Positions 37,079 through 47,541 of a stretch of DNA of 64,000 nt are shown piece by piece. Numbering within the stretch: position 1 is the first letter of the stretch; every line of letters starts with the position of its first letter. Made by a program: the position numbers and the translations under genes. The notes under the pieces were generated by a model. It saw nothing but the letters and a program-made list of their open reading frames with translations. It made no database searches and was not told the origin of the DNA. The DNA is from Phoronis australis. Its lineage: Eukaryota; Phoronida; Phoronidae. The stretch is taken from the NCBI GenBank assembly GCA_002633005.1, contig NMRA01000031.1, positions 744,996 to 808,995 on the forward strand, given 5' to 3'.

Positions 37079-37233
37079 GCTGGGTTGCATAAATCTTCAA
37101 AGTTATGCGCTGGATAAATTTGATTATTGCATGACGTCAGGCAGGTGCAATATTCAACAATAACAACGTGGTGCATGATAATGTGACGTCATTGGTGCTA
37201 TACGGCGTATAATTTTTATGCAACTGGGCCCAG
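37079..37233. mobile_element. MITE, GGTTGCATAA family, copy 2
   Basis: GCTGGGTTGCATAA at the left and TTATGCAACTGGGCCCAG at the right. The interior contains two TGACGTCA words, and its reverse complement matches 8802-8905 in order (GACGTCACAT, TGCACCACG, TTGAATATTGCA, TGACGTCATGCA, TTATCCAG). About 155 bp. Confidence 0.8.
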
Positions 37234-37529
37234 GGAGCCTATCTTATTAACTTGCGTAAGCCGGAGCTGAGTTCCATAGACCGCATAACACTAGCTTGCA
37301 CTCGCGGCGAAAAGTTTTCAATTTTTGCAACGGAAACAGTGAATTCGGTCCCATAATTCAACATTCCAACCACACCGATCAATCACTTCAGTGGCCGTCA
37401 TTTTACTAGGACAGGCTAACACTACTTGTAGCTCCCGAGCGTTCTTGCGAAACTCGTTTTTCATGCGCGTGGTTTGCGAGCTTTTGTTTTTTGTAAGAAG
37501 TAATCATGGTCTACGGAACGCTCTCCAGC

Positions 37530-37600
37530 AATGCGTTCCGCAGACAATTAAGAACACCACGAAAACACAAGATCAAGTAAGACTGTGCGAGATATCGCTT
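37530..37600 (+). mobile_element. Relic of the GTTCCGCAGAC MITE family
   Basis: GCGTTCCGCAGACAA followed by AAGACTGTGCGAGATATCGC. It shares both words with 42888-43012. The Mutator-like MITE copy 2 has inserted immediately to its right. Confidence 0.5.
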
Positions 37601-37614
37601 TGCATTAAAAGCGA

Positions 37615-38195
37615 CTCACTGGTCCCCTGCGTGCCGCTAGGTAGTCAGTAGCCAGCACGCAGGTATCACTTAATTTTCCTCGGGAAATGTTTTTACACCG
37701 GCGTTTCTGATTGGCTAGTCCAATTCTCAGCAGGCAGCGCTAGATACTCTATAGTCTATGCTAGCATGACTGATGGACTGAAGTGTAAATGTGGTCTGTT
37801 GTACAGACAAATCGGTGCTCAAAATTTAGGAAATGTGAATCCTAGAAATTGTGGTTGCGCCTTTTCGGAATGCATCTTTCTACTGTCTATGTCTTTTGTT
37901 TACGGTATTGTCCTGTATTCATAAAGTATGAATAAAACATCGGTTAAATCGGCCAGATATGTGTTTATTGTACATGTATGTGCTTCAAGCACGCAGCTAT
38001 TAAATATCACTGCAGAAACGAAATAGTTGTTGGGACGCCACTTGCATGACAAGACTAAAAATCGTTCACAGTCCGCCATTTTTGCACGGTGTTGTAAAGC
38101 TAACCAATGACTGCTGAGGTTACATCAACCAATGCTAAAGCGCGTGCCACTGCGTGATACCTGTGTGCTGGCTTGGCACGTAGGGGACCAGCGAG
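37615..38195. mobile_element. Mutator-like MITE, copy 2, with perfect 9-bp target duplication
   Basis: 581 bp, inverted relative to copy 1. Termini CTCACTGGTCCCC and GGGGACCAGCGAG. The perfect 9-bp direct repeat TAAAAGCGA flanks it (37606-37614 and 38196-38204). Interior words TACAGACAAATCGGTGCT, GCACGCAGCTATTAAA and GAAACGAAATAGTTG match the reverse complement of copy 1. Confidence 0.93.
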
Positions 38196-38204
38196 TAAAA
38201 GCGA

Positions 38205-39790
38205 AGCACGTGATCCCGCGAGCTTTAATGTCGAAATACCTAACGCTGCACGAGTAAGCGAATCAAGCGTAGCCTATGTTTTTGGATGTCGGTGTAAGAT
38301 AAAAGTATTATGTCCTCAATAAATGTCTTGCACAAAGCATGTTCTATAGTACATGAATAATCCTCTGTATATCAGGGCGAATGTCACTTTCTTAGACAGC
38401 ACGATGCACAGTTCAAATAAAAATGTCATCAGGGAGGAACTGATTTAATTTGACGTATACGCATCGTTAACTACGAAGCAAACCAAATTACTGTCAAAAA
38501 GCCTAGTCATTTGTGAGACAATTGACTGTCTTTGCGTTAATAGTTTGCCCGAAGACCATCTTAACTGTTTCTTATTTTAGGTGTTTCGTAATTCAGTAAT
38601 CCGTTTGTTATTGATTTCTACAGAAGAGAATACGATTTTCATCAAATTTTCACATTGCTACAAGGAACACGTTCTGATTTATACGACGTTCTTGTTTGTT
38701 TGTTTGTGCGTTTGTTAAACGAGAAACAAATGAATGAGATTGCGCGTGAGTTCGCGAGCTCAGAAATTTGCATAATCAAACTAACACAACTTGAAAGATA
38801 GCACGTGTGGATTTGGTTGCTACCATATGTTTTGACCAGCACTATGGGCACACCAATGTGATAAACTGACAAATGTAATGAGCCATTAGCTTTATTGACT
38901 AATTGGTTTACGTGAGAATCGTTACAATACAACTGCTTTTGGTCTTTTGGTCTTTGTTGTGCGTTTACGCAATATGACCCAAAAGACAACTACGAGCCTG
39001 GTTTTGAGTCGCATTTTCTTGTGTTGTTAAAATATGAGTGAGGTTACTTGGGCAGTCCAATAAACCTAAAATATCAAATATAATAACCGTACAAGGAAGA
39101 TTTTTAAGTGACACTTGCAGGCTAATTTCAGTGACGGCGTGGCCAAATTGGTTAGAAACACAACATGTAGCGACGATGTGAATATGAAGTAGGTAGAAAA
39201 TTGTCAAATGTTTTTAAAGACAAGTTTTGTGGCGAAAATGTTCCGTCGCAAATCACTGAACCGTGTTCAGTAAAGCTGATTTACGGTGCGTGTTGTCACG
39301 GGGCTACTTGCTCATATTTAGTCGCATTTACGCGACATTAGATCGTAAACTGGATCAGTATGAGTTATTTACACAAATAATGTCTGCGCATGCTCGCATA
39401 AACAATAGCGTACGTCTAAACCAAGTAGAGTGCCAGCGGATCACCCGTATATATGTTCAAGCGCATTGAAAATGGTCCCCTTCCGCCTTTCCCCAGTTTG
39501 TGTTTAGACGAGAAGTTGACACTAGAGCAACTGATCGAGTGCAATTCGCTCTACCTCTCAAACCGGTGTGAAAAATGGCCGCCGCGGTGTCAACTTGCTC
39601 AGTGTCAGTCACACACTTGCGCCCGATCAGCTGATCCGTGTTAGTTGCTCCGTGACAGCTGTCTCCCGTGTAAACGCGGCTTTAATAAGAATCGTAGAAT
39701 AAGAAACGTGGTGCTGGGGAATAACACTGCATGATGCGGGCTATGTGACCCCGCGAGGTTCGTCATTAGTGCTGTAGTGTAGTATTTGCA
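38205..39790. other. Non-coding
   Basis: No gene. An imperfect inverted repeat lies at about 39500-39685: GTTTAGACGAGAAG, TTGACAC and GAGCAACT at the left, against AGTTGCTC, GTGACAGCTG and CGTGTAAAC at the right. It is a probable decayed MITE ending in AAGCCGCGTTTACACG. Confidence 0.5.
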
Positions 39791-39943
39791 GGCGTGCGTT
39801 CAGTAAACGCTAGGACCTACGCTAGGACCTAGCTAAAACCTAGTCAAAGTCACGTGTTGTTATTTAAAATACACGGCAATATCTCGCGTAATCTCGCGAA
39901 GTCTTGCTTTTTAGCGAGGTCCTAGCGTTACTGAACGGGAGGC
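39791..39943 (+). mobile_element. MITE with GCTAGGACCT termini, copy 1
   Basis: The left end GGCGTGCGTTCAG then AACGCTAGGACCTA pairs with the right end TAGGTCC-like GAGGTCCTAGCGTT then CTGAACGGGAGGC. The core holds CACGTG, AATACACGGCAATAT and the word CTCGCGAAGTCTTGC. The left end has the CGCTAGGACCTA unit twice. A reverse-orientation copy lies at 43115-43235. Confidence 0.8.
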
Positions 39944-41189
39944 AGATTTCTTGTTTTCACGCTTACAAGTTGTCAATGAATACAACTGCACCTTGCTTAC
40001 TTCCTGATACACAGCAGCATACATGTAGTTAGGAGCATCTTTAATATGCCAAACTAATTACCACGTGCAAAACTGCTCCTCGAAAAACAGGACTGTAACT
40101 TGCTTCAACCCATGAATTATTGGTTCTGACAAACGTAAATTTGAGCAAGACTCTTTATTGGCGTACGTACTTATTCCAACATTTCCGGTACACCTTCCAG
40201 TAGGATCCGACTTTCTAATAGAAGTCAGTCGTTAATAGAAGCCGTGGGATTAGGTACGCTGAATGCACCAAACCTCTATTTTTATTCAGTTTTCTAGAAG
40301 AACACGATATCTTGACTGAGTTTGATGCGGCGGGTGTTTTTTTGTTTTTTATTTTACTCAGTGAGCGCAGGTCTGAACTCAAGTGAGTGAAGGTGATAAC
40401 TAGAATCAACTACATGTATGTTTTTGACCTAATAACCTCTCTAGTTGTGCGCCCGGGCAATGAACCCAAATGGTGACGATAGGGGACATCTCAAATTACT
40501 AGGACCTTAAGACTTTTTTAAATTAGTGATCTCAACAAACCATTATCCGGCATCGCGCATCTTACAGGTTTGCAAGTTAATTCTGAATCATTATCAGCGG
40601 AGTTAAGATTGCAAACATACTTCTACTACTACACTGAAACGACGTTCATATGCCGCCTGGTCAACAGGCATGTCGGACGTCAGATTCTTTGCCTGGTGTT
40701 TTTTCTTACTGTCCGCCCTCGAATCAGACGACAGATCTGCCTTCATACCCGTCGGAAACCCTCGGGTATTTTCGTATTTCCAGATTCATCTACGTTGTTG
40801 GCCAACATTAGCTTGTATTATCTTATTGATTTCCGGTCCGTTATCTCCTCATGTAACCACGTGCGGTATTTTCGGACGAAAAAAGGCATGACATATCTTA
40901 CAATGTCGTGTATATAAAGCATTGCATATGGACTAGTTCTGCTTTGGAAATCTGTGCCTCGTTGTTTCTTCTTCCCTTACTCATAATTGTCGAACTATTT
41001 TTGAACGGCTCACGAAATGTCGTCCATTTCCACCACATGCTGTTTGAGACACAACTTAGTTCGCCGGGCTGCTAAGCGTTAGTACTACCAAACGTGATTG
41101 TTTACAGAAAGATTCTGAATAAACAGCAAATTATCTGAAAATCTCATTTTGTTACTGAAATTTCACAGGTTTGGGAAGTACACGATTAG
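39944..41189. other. Non-coding, nothing recognised
   Basis: Only short frames. ACCCTCGGGTATTTTCG near 40768 resembles a word in the 10.6-11.4 kb repeat cluster. Confidence 0.45.
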
Positions 41190-41395
41190 ACACGATTAGT
41201 CGGTGATCGCTTCTTGCAAGAGACATCTCTCTCGCTAAAGCACAAAATCGCCACGTGTCCTAGACTCACGAGACAGTCGTTGACTGCGCGCTCTAGTGAC
41301 CAAACCCTTTGAAGGGAACTACTTTCTACGCAAACTTTTGTGCACGATATGAGAAAGGTAATACACCCCAATGTTGGCTTACGTAGAAAGGTGAA
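41190..41395 (+). repeat. Dispersed repeat, copy 2 (relative at 9636-9995)
   Basis: Carries the ordered shared blocks TTGCAAGAGA, GACAGTC, GCGCTCTAGTGACC, GGGAACTACTTT, GATATGAGA and ATGTTGGCTTACGTAG. Shorter than copy 1. Confidence 0.65.
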
Positions 41396-42887
41396 GATCT
41401 TGGGTTATATTCCGAGAGTGCAAAAATAGCAAACACTATCTTATTCCCTATAGTGACTGTCGTGCTTTTAGTTGTCAAATTTATTAAACTAAACAAAACT
41501 TAATCAACCATAGGTATTATTTAATTGTGTTATATTATATTATCAGTACTGTACATTTTAAGTACATGTAGGCAAGTACCCAGTATATCGACGAAACTTC
41601 ACTAGGAGGTCGTCTTTCATACACTATGACAATGTTTTCTATCGTTATTGTACACTGCTAATTGTTTCCCGTCCTTCATTCTTTGTAACCGGTAATAAAT
41701 GTGCTGTGGGAAGAACAACATCGCTTCTAGAGTATTCCAGTTGAAACTAGAAAACAACGTACTGTTGAACCTGTCTATCACTAGGCGTCTAGCTTGAGCC
41801 TTTGCCGTCAGTTCGAACTCGTTTGTCAAACATGAAGGACGTTTTTTGACATTCGTCGATTTGCATTTTCCTGTTGCAAGCCGAAATTCTACACGTAGTC
41901 AATAAAAAATTCGTGTAGTCTTTGTTTTTACGTCAAGTGTTTCAAATGTAAAAAACAAGTAGTACATTTCCACGGCTTATTAAATACAGAATGGTGAATT
42001 TTTGAAGTACAAAACGGAATTTTATTATCAGAAATATGGCGATTGTCATTCACTGTTCAAAAATTGATATCTTCAGAAACAAAACAGACGAAATTGGATA
42101 TTTATTGTTTTCAACAAGTTGGCACGGAAATGGTCTCCAGGAATAATAGTGTCAAAAAGATGGAACGAATCCGGGTCTGATGCACGCTTGGCACGTGTTG
42201 CTCAGTTAAACAAATCTTTTCCGCGATTCCTGTTTTTTCTTTCAATCGCATTGTTGCACTAATGTGCCTGAACTGGTAATCTGCGCTGATATTTGCCTAT
42301 GGTGTTTATTTTATACTGAATATCAATACAGTTAAGAGTGGTGATTTTTCTTGTTACTATTTTCGCCATTTCAGTGAGGTTTAGTTTACAGTCGATGGTT
42401 TTTTATTGGAACAGTGCATCAGTGATTTACATATCCTTGTTGAATAAGAGCAACTTGAGCAAAAACCTTTGATTGCTAACCGTCTGAGGAAAGGCTAACA
42501 CCAATATAGTTGCGTGCTGATGTTAAAGCAGAAAAAGTCGTCTTGCAATGCTTTTTTCGTGGGTTCGATGTATTTATTACGCGTCGAAAGTCTGGATGAA
42601 GTTATATTTTAATCAGTAAAATGTTCACAGAAAGCACGAGCTGCTCTGTCACCTCTCGGGTGAGTCTCAATTCTACAATACTTGTGAACTGAACGAGGTC
42701 AGGAGAAGTCAGCTTTGTGCGATTGCGCACAAAGGTATCTTGAAGGTAATCATTTCCACAGAAAATATCACCTGGAGCTAGATATATTTGGCGTCATCTT
42801 AACACTCAAGCATATCAACGAGGGCGATTTCCGGTTCGAGGAATATCTCCAGTTGATAGGTCCTTCACGCAATTCTATAGTGAACAG
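41396..42887. other. Non-coding, nothing firm
   Basis: A 70-codon minus-strand frame at 41617-41829 has a fairly protein-like composition but no recognised motif and no clear splice sites. Not called. Confidence 0.4.
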
Positions 42888-43012
42888 GGGTGCGTTCCGC
42901 AGACAAAAGGCACTCGTGAAGCAGGCTTGTGTGATAACGTGCGTGGTCGTAATGTATGGCGATATCTCGCGAAGACTTGCGTGGTCTTGCTTTTCCTGCA
43001 AAAAAATTATTC
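42888..43012 (+). mobile_element. Relic of the GTTCCGCAGAC MITE family
   Basis: GTGCGTTCCGCAGACAAAAG at the left. GGCGATATCTCGCGAAGACTTGCG and CTTGCTTTTCCTGC at the right. The arms are only partly complementary. Confidence 0.55.
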
Positions 43013-43114
43013 TATGACACGTAGCCCTGACTGTGTGAGGCAATAACAACATTTTCAGTGGATTTCATTAAGGTGGTTTTAAAGTTACACTTGGTTCAAA
43101 CTGGACTTAGACTA

Positions 43115-43235
43115 GCCTCCCGTTCAGTAACGCTAGGACCTCGCTAAAAAGCAAGACTTCGTGAGATTACGGGAAACATTGCCGTGTATTTTAAATGAGA
43201 ACACGTGACTTTGACTAGATTTTAGTTAGCACGCC
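43115..43235 (-). mobile_element. MITE with GCTAGGACCT termini, copy 2 (deleted end)
   Basis: Reverse orientation to 39791-39943: GCCTCCCGTTCAG, CGCTAGGACCTCGCTAAAAAGC, ACTTCG, GCCGTGTATTTTAAAT, CACGTGACTTTGACTAG, then TTAGCACGCC. It lacks about 35 bp of the other copy's duplicated terminal part. It abuts the composite element that follows. Confidence 0.8.
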
Positions 43236-43550
43236 AAGTTTAAAGATAACCAGCATTTTATAAAGGTGGTTTAACTTTTAGACCAGTGGTCTAGTAAAAC
43301 CTGGTTTAACTCCAGTTTAGACCTGGTCTAAGTTAATTTTCATTTCACCAACGAGGTCTATATTCCTTAGACCAGGTTTAACTTTAGACTTGGTCAGACC
43401 CAGGTTTAATACTGTTAAATGTGGCAGAATTGCGCGACATAGGTGCAACTCAATGATGCCACGGTGTGCATTTACGACGCAGCTTTAGAGCAAGAATGGA
43501 CTATTTTCAATTTTTAGTTTTACAACGACTCAAGACCAAACGTAGCAGGG

Positions 43551-43682
43551 ACCGATCCAGGATTTTTAAAGGGGGGGTTGGATCAAGGAGGGGGTCCAAG
43601 TCAAAAATTTAAATTTGTAGATTTGATATCACTAAAATTAAGGGAAAAAGGGGGTTCGGACCCCTTGACCACTGGATCCGCT
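43551..43682. mobile_element. Small G-rich inverted-repeat element
   Basis: CCGATCCAGGATTTTT then a G-run at the left. A GGGGG and GGACCCC block then ACTGGATCCG at the right. Ends of the form CGGATCCAGG followed by G-runs are common on invertebrate transposon relics. It is nested in the left half of the composite. Confidence 0.55.
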
Positions 43683-44044
43683 TATGCGTACACCTGTACG
43701 TGTTGCAGGGTGTCCTTCGGATTTCTCAGAATACGACTGGTTGAGCTGGCCGTCATCGCCGTAAGAGCTACGGGTTTGACTGAAGACGACATCTTCTGAT
43801 TCCTCCGATTTAGTACCACCTCCAATTGTCCCCGATTTAACTTTGCCGGGCAGGGGTCTTTCCCCCCGCCTTTGGCCGCAAGAAATAAACACTAAAATGA
43901 CACGGAAATAAATTTTGACATTTATTATGTTGCAGCTAATCGTGAGCGTGTACTTTAATGTGTGTACGTACGTTGGGCACAGGCAATGAAAAATATCCCC
44001 CCGTGATGTCGTGTATCTGCCACTAGGTGCCTCACCGTTTTTAT

Positions 44045-44278
44045 TTGAAATTTTTTCAATGATAAAATTTCCTTTTTGGCCTTCATTTTTAATGATGTCC
44101 TTTAACTGTTTGTCGCTGCATAACTCCTATTGCTGGAACTGTGCAGCCAGTCTGGACCAATATCTCTCTAAGTCTGCTGCTTACGTGCACTTAATTTGGC
44201 ACCAATTTTTTTATTCTCTATAACATTGGCTTTTTCTCTGATCAGTTCCGGGAGGGAACATTTTTCCTCATGAGAAAA
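44045..44278 (-). pseudogene. Myb/SANT-like DNA-binding domain remnant
   Basis: The minus strand, from 44278 downward, reads FSHEEKCSLPELI...VIENKKIGAKLSARKQQT. This is the first part of a Myb/SANT-like domain (the FSxEE...L.ELI...IIENK pattern). A stop codon follows, and a frameshift carries the reading on as RYWSRLAAQF, then a second stop, then DKQLKDIIKN, the usual W..LA..FN...R...QLK..WKN ending with Trp changed to Ile. So the fold is recognisable across two frames with at least two stops. There is no start codon near. Such domains accompany Harbinger transposases and also occur in host proteins. It lies inside the inverted GGTTTAAC-type arms, which favours a transposon origin. Confidence 0.6.
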
Positions 44279-44532
44279 GCTTTTTGAACTTTTTCGCAAA
44301 TGTCTGCACTGATTCTACTGGTGTGTGTTATTGTATACCCACATGATCAAGGTTTTATTAAATCACTTCAATAGTTATTTTTTGTTGAATTAATCCAGAT
44401 CACCGCAGCATGGCGGCTTGGATACTTTAAACCTGGTTTTACTAAACCCGGCCCTGGTCTAACTAAACCAGGCTTTCAGAGTTTTAAACCAGGTTGGTGA
44501 AATGCAAGTTTGGTCTAAAATTAGACCAGGGC

Positions 44533-44764
44533 CCCGTTCCAAGAAAACTGACTTAGCTAAAACAAATCTTAAGTTCAGTCTATTTTTTAAAATCTGTTTC
44601 AAGATCATTTCAAAAAAGAGATCTTAAGTTCGACTTAAGTTTTTGTCTTAAGTTTTGTCATAATTTTGATTATCTTATTAGTTGTAGAAGTTTCAAATCT
44701 TGGAATTTGAGACAAATCTTAGACTTAAGTCAAAAATGAACTTAACTCAGTTTCTTGGAACGGG
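44533..44764. mobile_element. Hairpin MITE with CCCGTTCCAAGAAA termini
   Basis: CCCGTTCCAAGAAAACTGACTTAG at the left is mirrored by CTTAACTCAGTTTCTTGGAACGGG at the right. The interior is rich in CTTAAG words in both orientations. 232 bp, non-coding. It splits the composite between the SANT-containing and THAP-containing parts, so it is probably a later insertion. Target duplication not clear. Confidence 0.8.
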
Positions 44765-44784
44765 ACTCAGGTTTAGGAAGACCT

Positions 44785-44932
44785 TTTTCATGTAATTTTT
44801 AGCAAAAAATAAGGTTCGTTGATTATCTCAGACATATTTTTCACTTAACTACAGGATTTCGTAATTTAATTAATTGCTCGTTCTCTACTACGGAAGTGAC
44901 GTTTTGGGAGGCAAGAATTTCGCGCCAATTTC
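44785..44932 (+). repeat. Left long inverted arm around the THAP remnant
   Basis: About 148 bp matching the reverse complement of 46046-46194 nearly end to end. Shared blocks are TTTTCATGT, ATTTTTAGCAAAAA, GATTATCT, AGACATATTTTTCACTTAA, GTAATTTAATTAATT, GGAAGTGACGTTTTGGGA and CCAATTT. Confidence 0.85.
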
Positions 44933-45033
44933 TTTTCATGTAGTTTGACTGAGAGGTGTCGAGTCAGTCATTGTTCTACCTCGGTTGTGATAAGTTTGGT
45001 GGTCGTTTGCTTTTGTTTACTAGTCAGTACAAC

Positions 45034-45478
45034 ATGCCACACTGTTGCTGCGTACCGGGATGTACTCATTAACGTCTCACGCGCGCTTTGGGAGTACCTT
45101 TGCATCGCTTTCACTATGAGGATGATACACTTCGCCGTACTAGGCTCGTTCGTGCGAAGAACGGAAAGTTACCCGTCTACACAACGTACAAAGCAGTGGA
45201 GGGTTACCCAGTGTTTGGCAAGCATTTTCTGCCGTCAGATTTACGAGAGAGATAAGTGCACTGATTTGATGAAGGTCCCTGCGAAACAACGCCTGAAGAA
45301 GGGTGCCATTCCGTCGCTGTTGATTCCCGACATTGCCCCGTCGCCACCCCAGAGAAATGCGTTTTTGAAGAAGCGAGAAGCCTCGCGAGCTGTGGCCACT
45401 GCTGTAACTGGAGGCACTCCATCTACTATCACCCGTAGCTCCGAAAGTACCCCCAGAGCATGCAATTTCGGGAACTAG
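45034..45478 (+). pseudogene. THAP-domain gene remnant, stop- and frameshift-broken
   Basis: From the ATG at 45034 the frame begins MPHCCCVPGCTH, the typical THAP start with the C-x-x-x-C zinc pair, and hits TAA at 45070. The same frame then resumes with the PLHRF and GYPVFGKHFLPSDL blocks, matching the HRFP and CSxHFxxxD positions. The third zinc ligand Cys is Phe, and Pro after HRF is His. It stops again soon after. A +1-type shift leads into another frame with the THAP tail signature RLKKGAIPSL, then a Lys/Arg-rich segment ending at 45478. So at least one stop, one shift and one lost zinc ligand. It sits between two inverted arms of about 150 bp, as expected for a transposase N-terminus. 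No transposase catalytic part remains visible. Confidence 0.75.
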
Positions 45479-46045
45479 CAGAGAGCCAGTAAGCAGACCT
45501 GCAGCGATGCGGAGTAGTGGAAGTGAATACAGGCCCAGTGAAGAGGCTAGTTTGTCGTCCAGTGCACAGATCGGTGAGCCAAACTTTGATAAGTTTATTC
45601 TGGACTTGTCTAAAGTATTGGAGCTACTTAAATGGGTGCCAGGTGTGTGGCGGGATGTAAGCAGTTTGGGTGCTCAAGTCACCATCCAGTGGGAGTGCGT
45701 CGCGGGACACTCGGGAAAGTGGGACAGTTGTGCCTGTGCGTACTCTGCCTCATTATACTCGGGCTCAAACATATACCCACCCACTGACTGCTCGTGAAAA
45801 AAAATTCCTCGTCACCACTGCTATGAACAATGTCTCCGTTACTCACGTCACTACTGTCACGGTAATATGGGTCGCCGACTCCAGACATTCTTAGGTTCAC
45901 TACAAACTAAAGAATCCCTAAATCCAACGTAATTGGGTTCTCTAACAACCTAGCTTGTTGTAGAATACTTGTCGATGGGAAATTTTAGAAAAACCGCACG
46001 AAAACAAAAGTAGTACAGATCCTCACAGTAAACTCAACGCAGAAC

Positions 46046-46194
46046 CAAATTGGAGCGAAATTTTTGCGTCCCAAAACGTCACTTCCGGAGTAAAGGACTA
46101 GTAATTAATTAAATTACAAAAAGCTGTAATTAAGTGAAAAATATGTCTAAGATAATCAACTAACCTTATTTTTGCTAAAAATGACATGAAAATG
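46046..46194 (-). repeat. Right long inverted arm around the THAP remnant
   Basis: Mirror of 44785-44932. Beyond it the sequence continues AAGTCTAAACCTAG into the outer terminal GTTAAACCACCTTT, showing that these arms belong to the same terminal repeat system as the outer ends. Confidence 0.85.
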
Positions 46195-46240
46195 TTCCCT
46201 TTGCCTTTAAGTCTAAACCTAGTTTTGTTAAACCACCTTT

Positions 46241-47541
46241 ATGAAATCGGCTGTTTGTGTCATATTTTTAAATCAGTCTCAGTGCCGATTTTACAGTTTC
46301 GATAAAACTTCGTTCACATATACAGGTAAGTATTTGTCGGCTTTAAATTCGTTTAATAAGATTGATGTCTACACCGATTATTTCGACAATTACATGAGAA
46401 ATGGCCTCTCTCTTTAGATTGCTTACTACCAGCAAATGCTACCTGGCAAGTTTAGATTCGACCATCCGCTGAATATTAACGAACAATAATAGAAAAATCG
46501 TCTTCGTTGTAGCTGTTATTCCCGTGACTAACTCTCAACGGATAATAACCAGGTCCATTTTTATCACACAGTATTTTTCACATGGTCGCATATATTTCGT
46601 CACGGACCATATTTCTTTTTTTTCTTTTTTCTCTATATGAATTGCTTATACCCAGCTATCGTACGTACGTGTACATTTTCAAACATTATCCCAAGTTCGT
46701 GTTCACCATTGTCTCTTGACAGAGTGGGACGCTTTGTAGTTCATTGGAAAAGAACTGTGTTTGTAAAAAAATGAAGTGTACGAGAAAGGAGAAAAAATAT
46801 CGTCACTGTTAGTGAGAACGGCTATGCAGTTCGTGAGAGAGGAATATTGATGACTTCTCCGATAATACATTTTGGTAACGCTGACGCAGGCTAATCCGCA
46901 TGAAATGCACAAAATTACAATAAAATGCTTATTGTTTATAAACGTTTTAAAATTTTATATATCCACCCCCATACAGCGCCATCTCGTGTTGTTTTGGTTA
47001 ATGTTTTGGTGGCACCCTTTGTTTTGTTTTAATACGTGGGTTAGCGTTTCTAATTGTACATGATGAAAGAATGGACCGAATGTCATCCATTGATTATTTT
47101 AACAGGAAGATAATGCCGCTGTTAACTTGATTTGTTCTAGTTTGAATTTTGTCATTTCGATTTGGCCTAATTAGCCCTGGAGATTTATAGAAATAAAAAT
47201 TAGATTCTAATTGATGTCCGCCCTAAGGCTAGTATTCCACTGATTTAACAGGGATTTGTATACAACAAAGACTAGTTTTCATTTTAAAAAGTTTATTAAA
47301 CCAAGCGTAAGTAAATACTACATAACCCGGCTCAGTTAGGTCGATATCCATTTCATCATATTTGTTGTCCATTTTTGTCTTTAGGTCCATGCGCATGCGT
47401 TGTGCCTCTACCCGATTTGAGGCGCATGCACCTGCATAACAATCATTTGAGTAAATCCATGCTTGGGTGAAACAATTCCATTTTTCATCAATTTTAAAAA
47501 GATCTTGTGTTGCCGTTATTTTTTTCCGCGGTAAGCTTATG
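46241..47541. other. Non-coding, nothing firm
   Basis: ATACAG|GTAAGTATT near 46326 is a strong donor-like word 29 nt after an acceptor-like TTTTACAG. A 29-nt exon cannot be supported on that alone. Otherwise AT-rich. Confidence 0.4.

Larger units (their letters stand above)
43262..46240. mobile_element. Nested composite DNA-transposon relic with SANT-like and THAP remnants
   Basis: The outer ends AAAGGTGGTTTAAC (43262-43275) and GTTAAACCACCTTT (46227-46240) are a perfect 14-bp inverted repeat, and the match extends a few bases outward. Subterminal sequence is packed with GGTTTAAC/TAGACC words in both orientations. One inverted pair (about 43300-43420 against 44427-44530) shares GTTGGTGAAATG and encloses a broken Myb/SANT-like domain. 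A second pair (44785-44932 against 46046-46194) encloses a broken THAP domain. A 232-bp hairpin element (44533-44764) separates them. I read this as one or two old elements with later insertions. The superfamily is undecided: THAP recalls P elements, Myb/SANT recalls Harbinger, and no target duplication is convincing. Confidence 0.7.

Noticed and set aside
40570-40917. 115-codon frame on the plus strand
   Set aside because: No recognisable domain. Overlaps words of a dispersed repeat, and the alternate frame over the same bases is equally open.
41617-41829. 70-codon minus-strand frame with protein-like composition
   Set aside because: No family match and no convincing splice sites or neighbours. 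Not distinguishable from chance.
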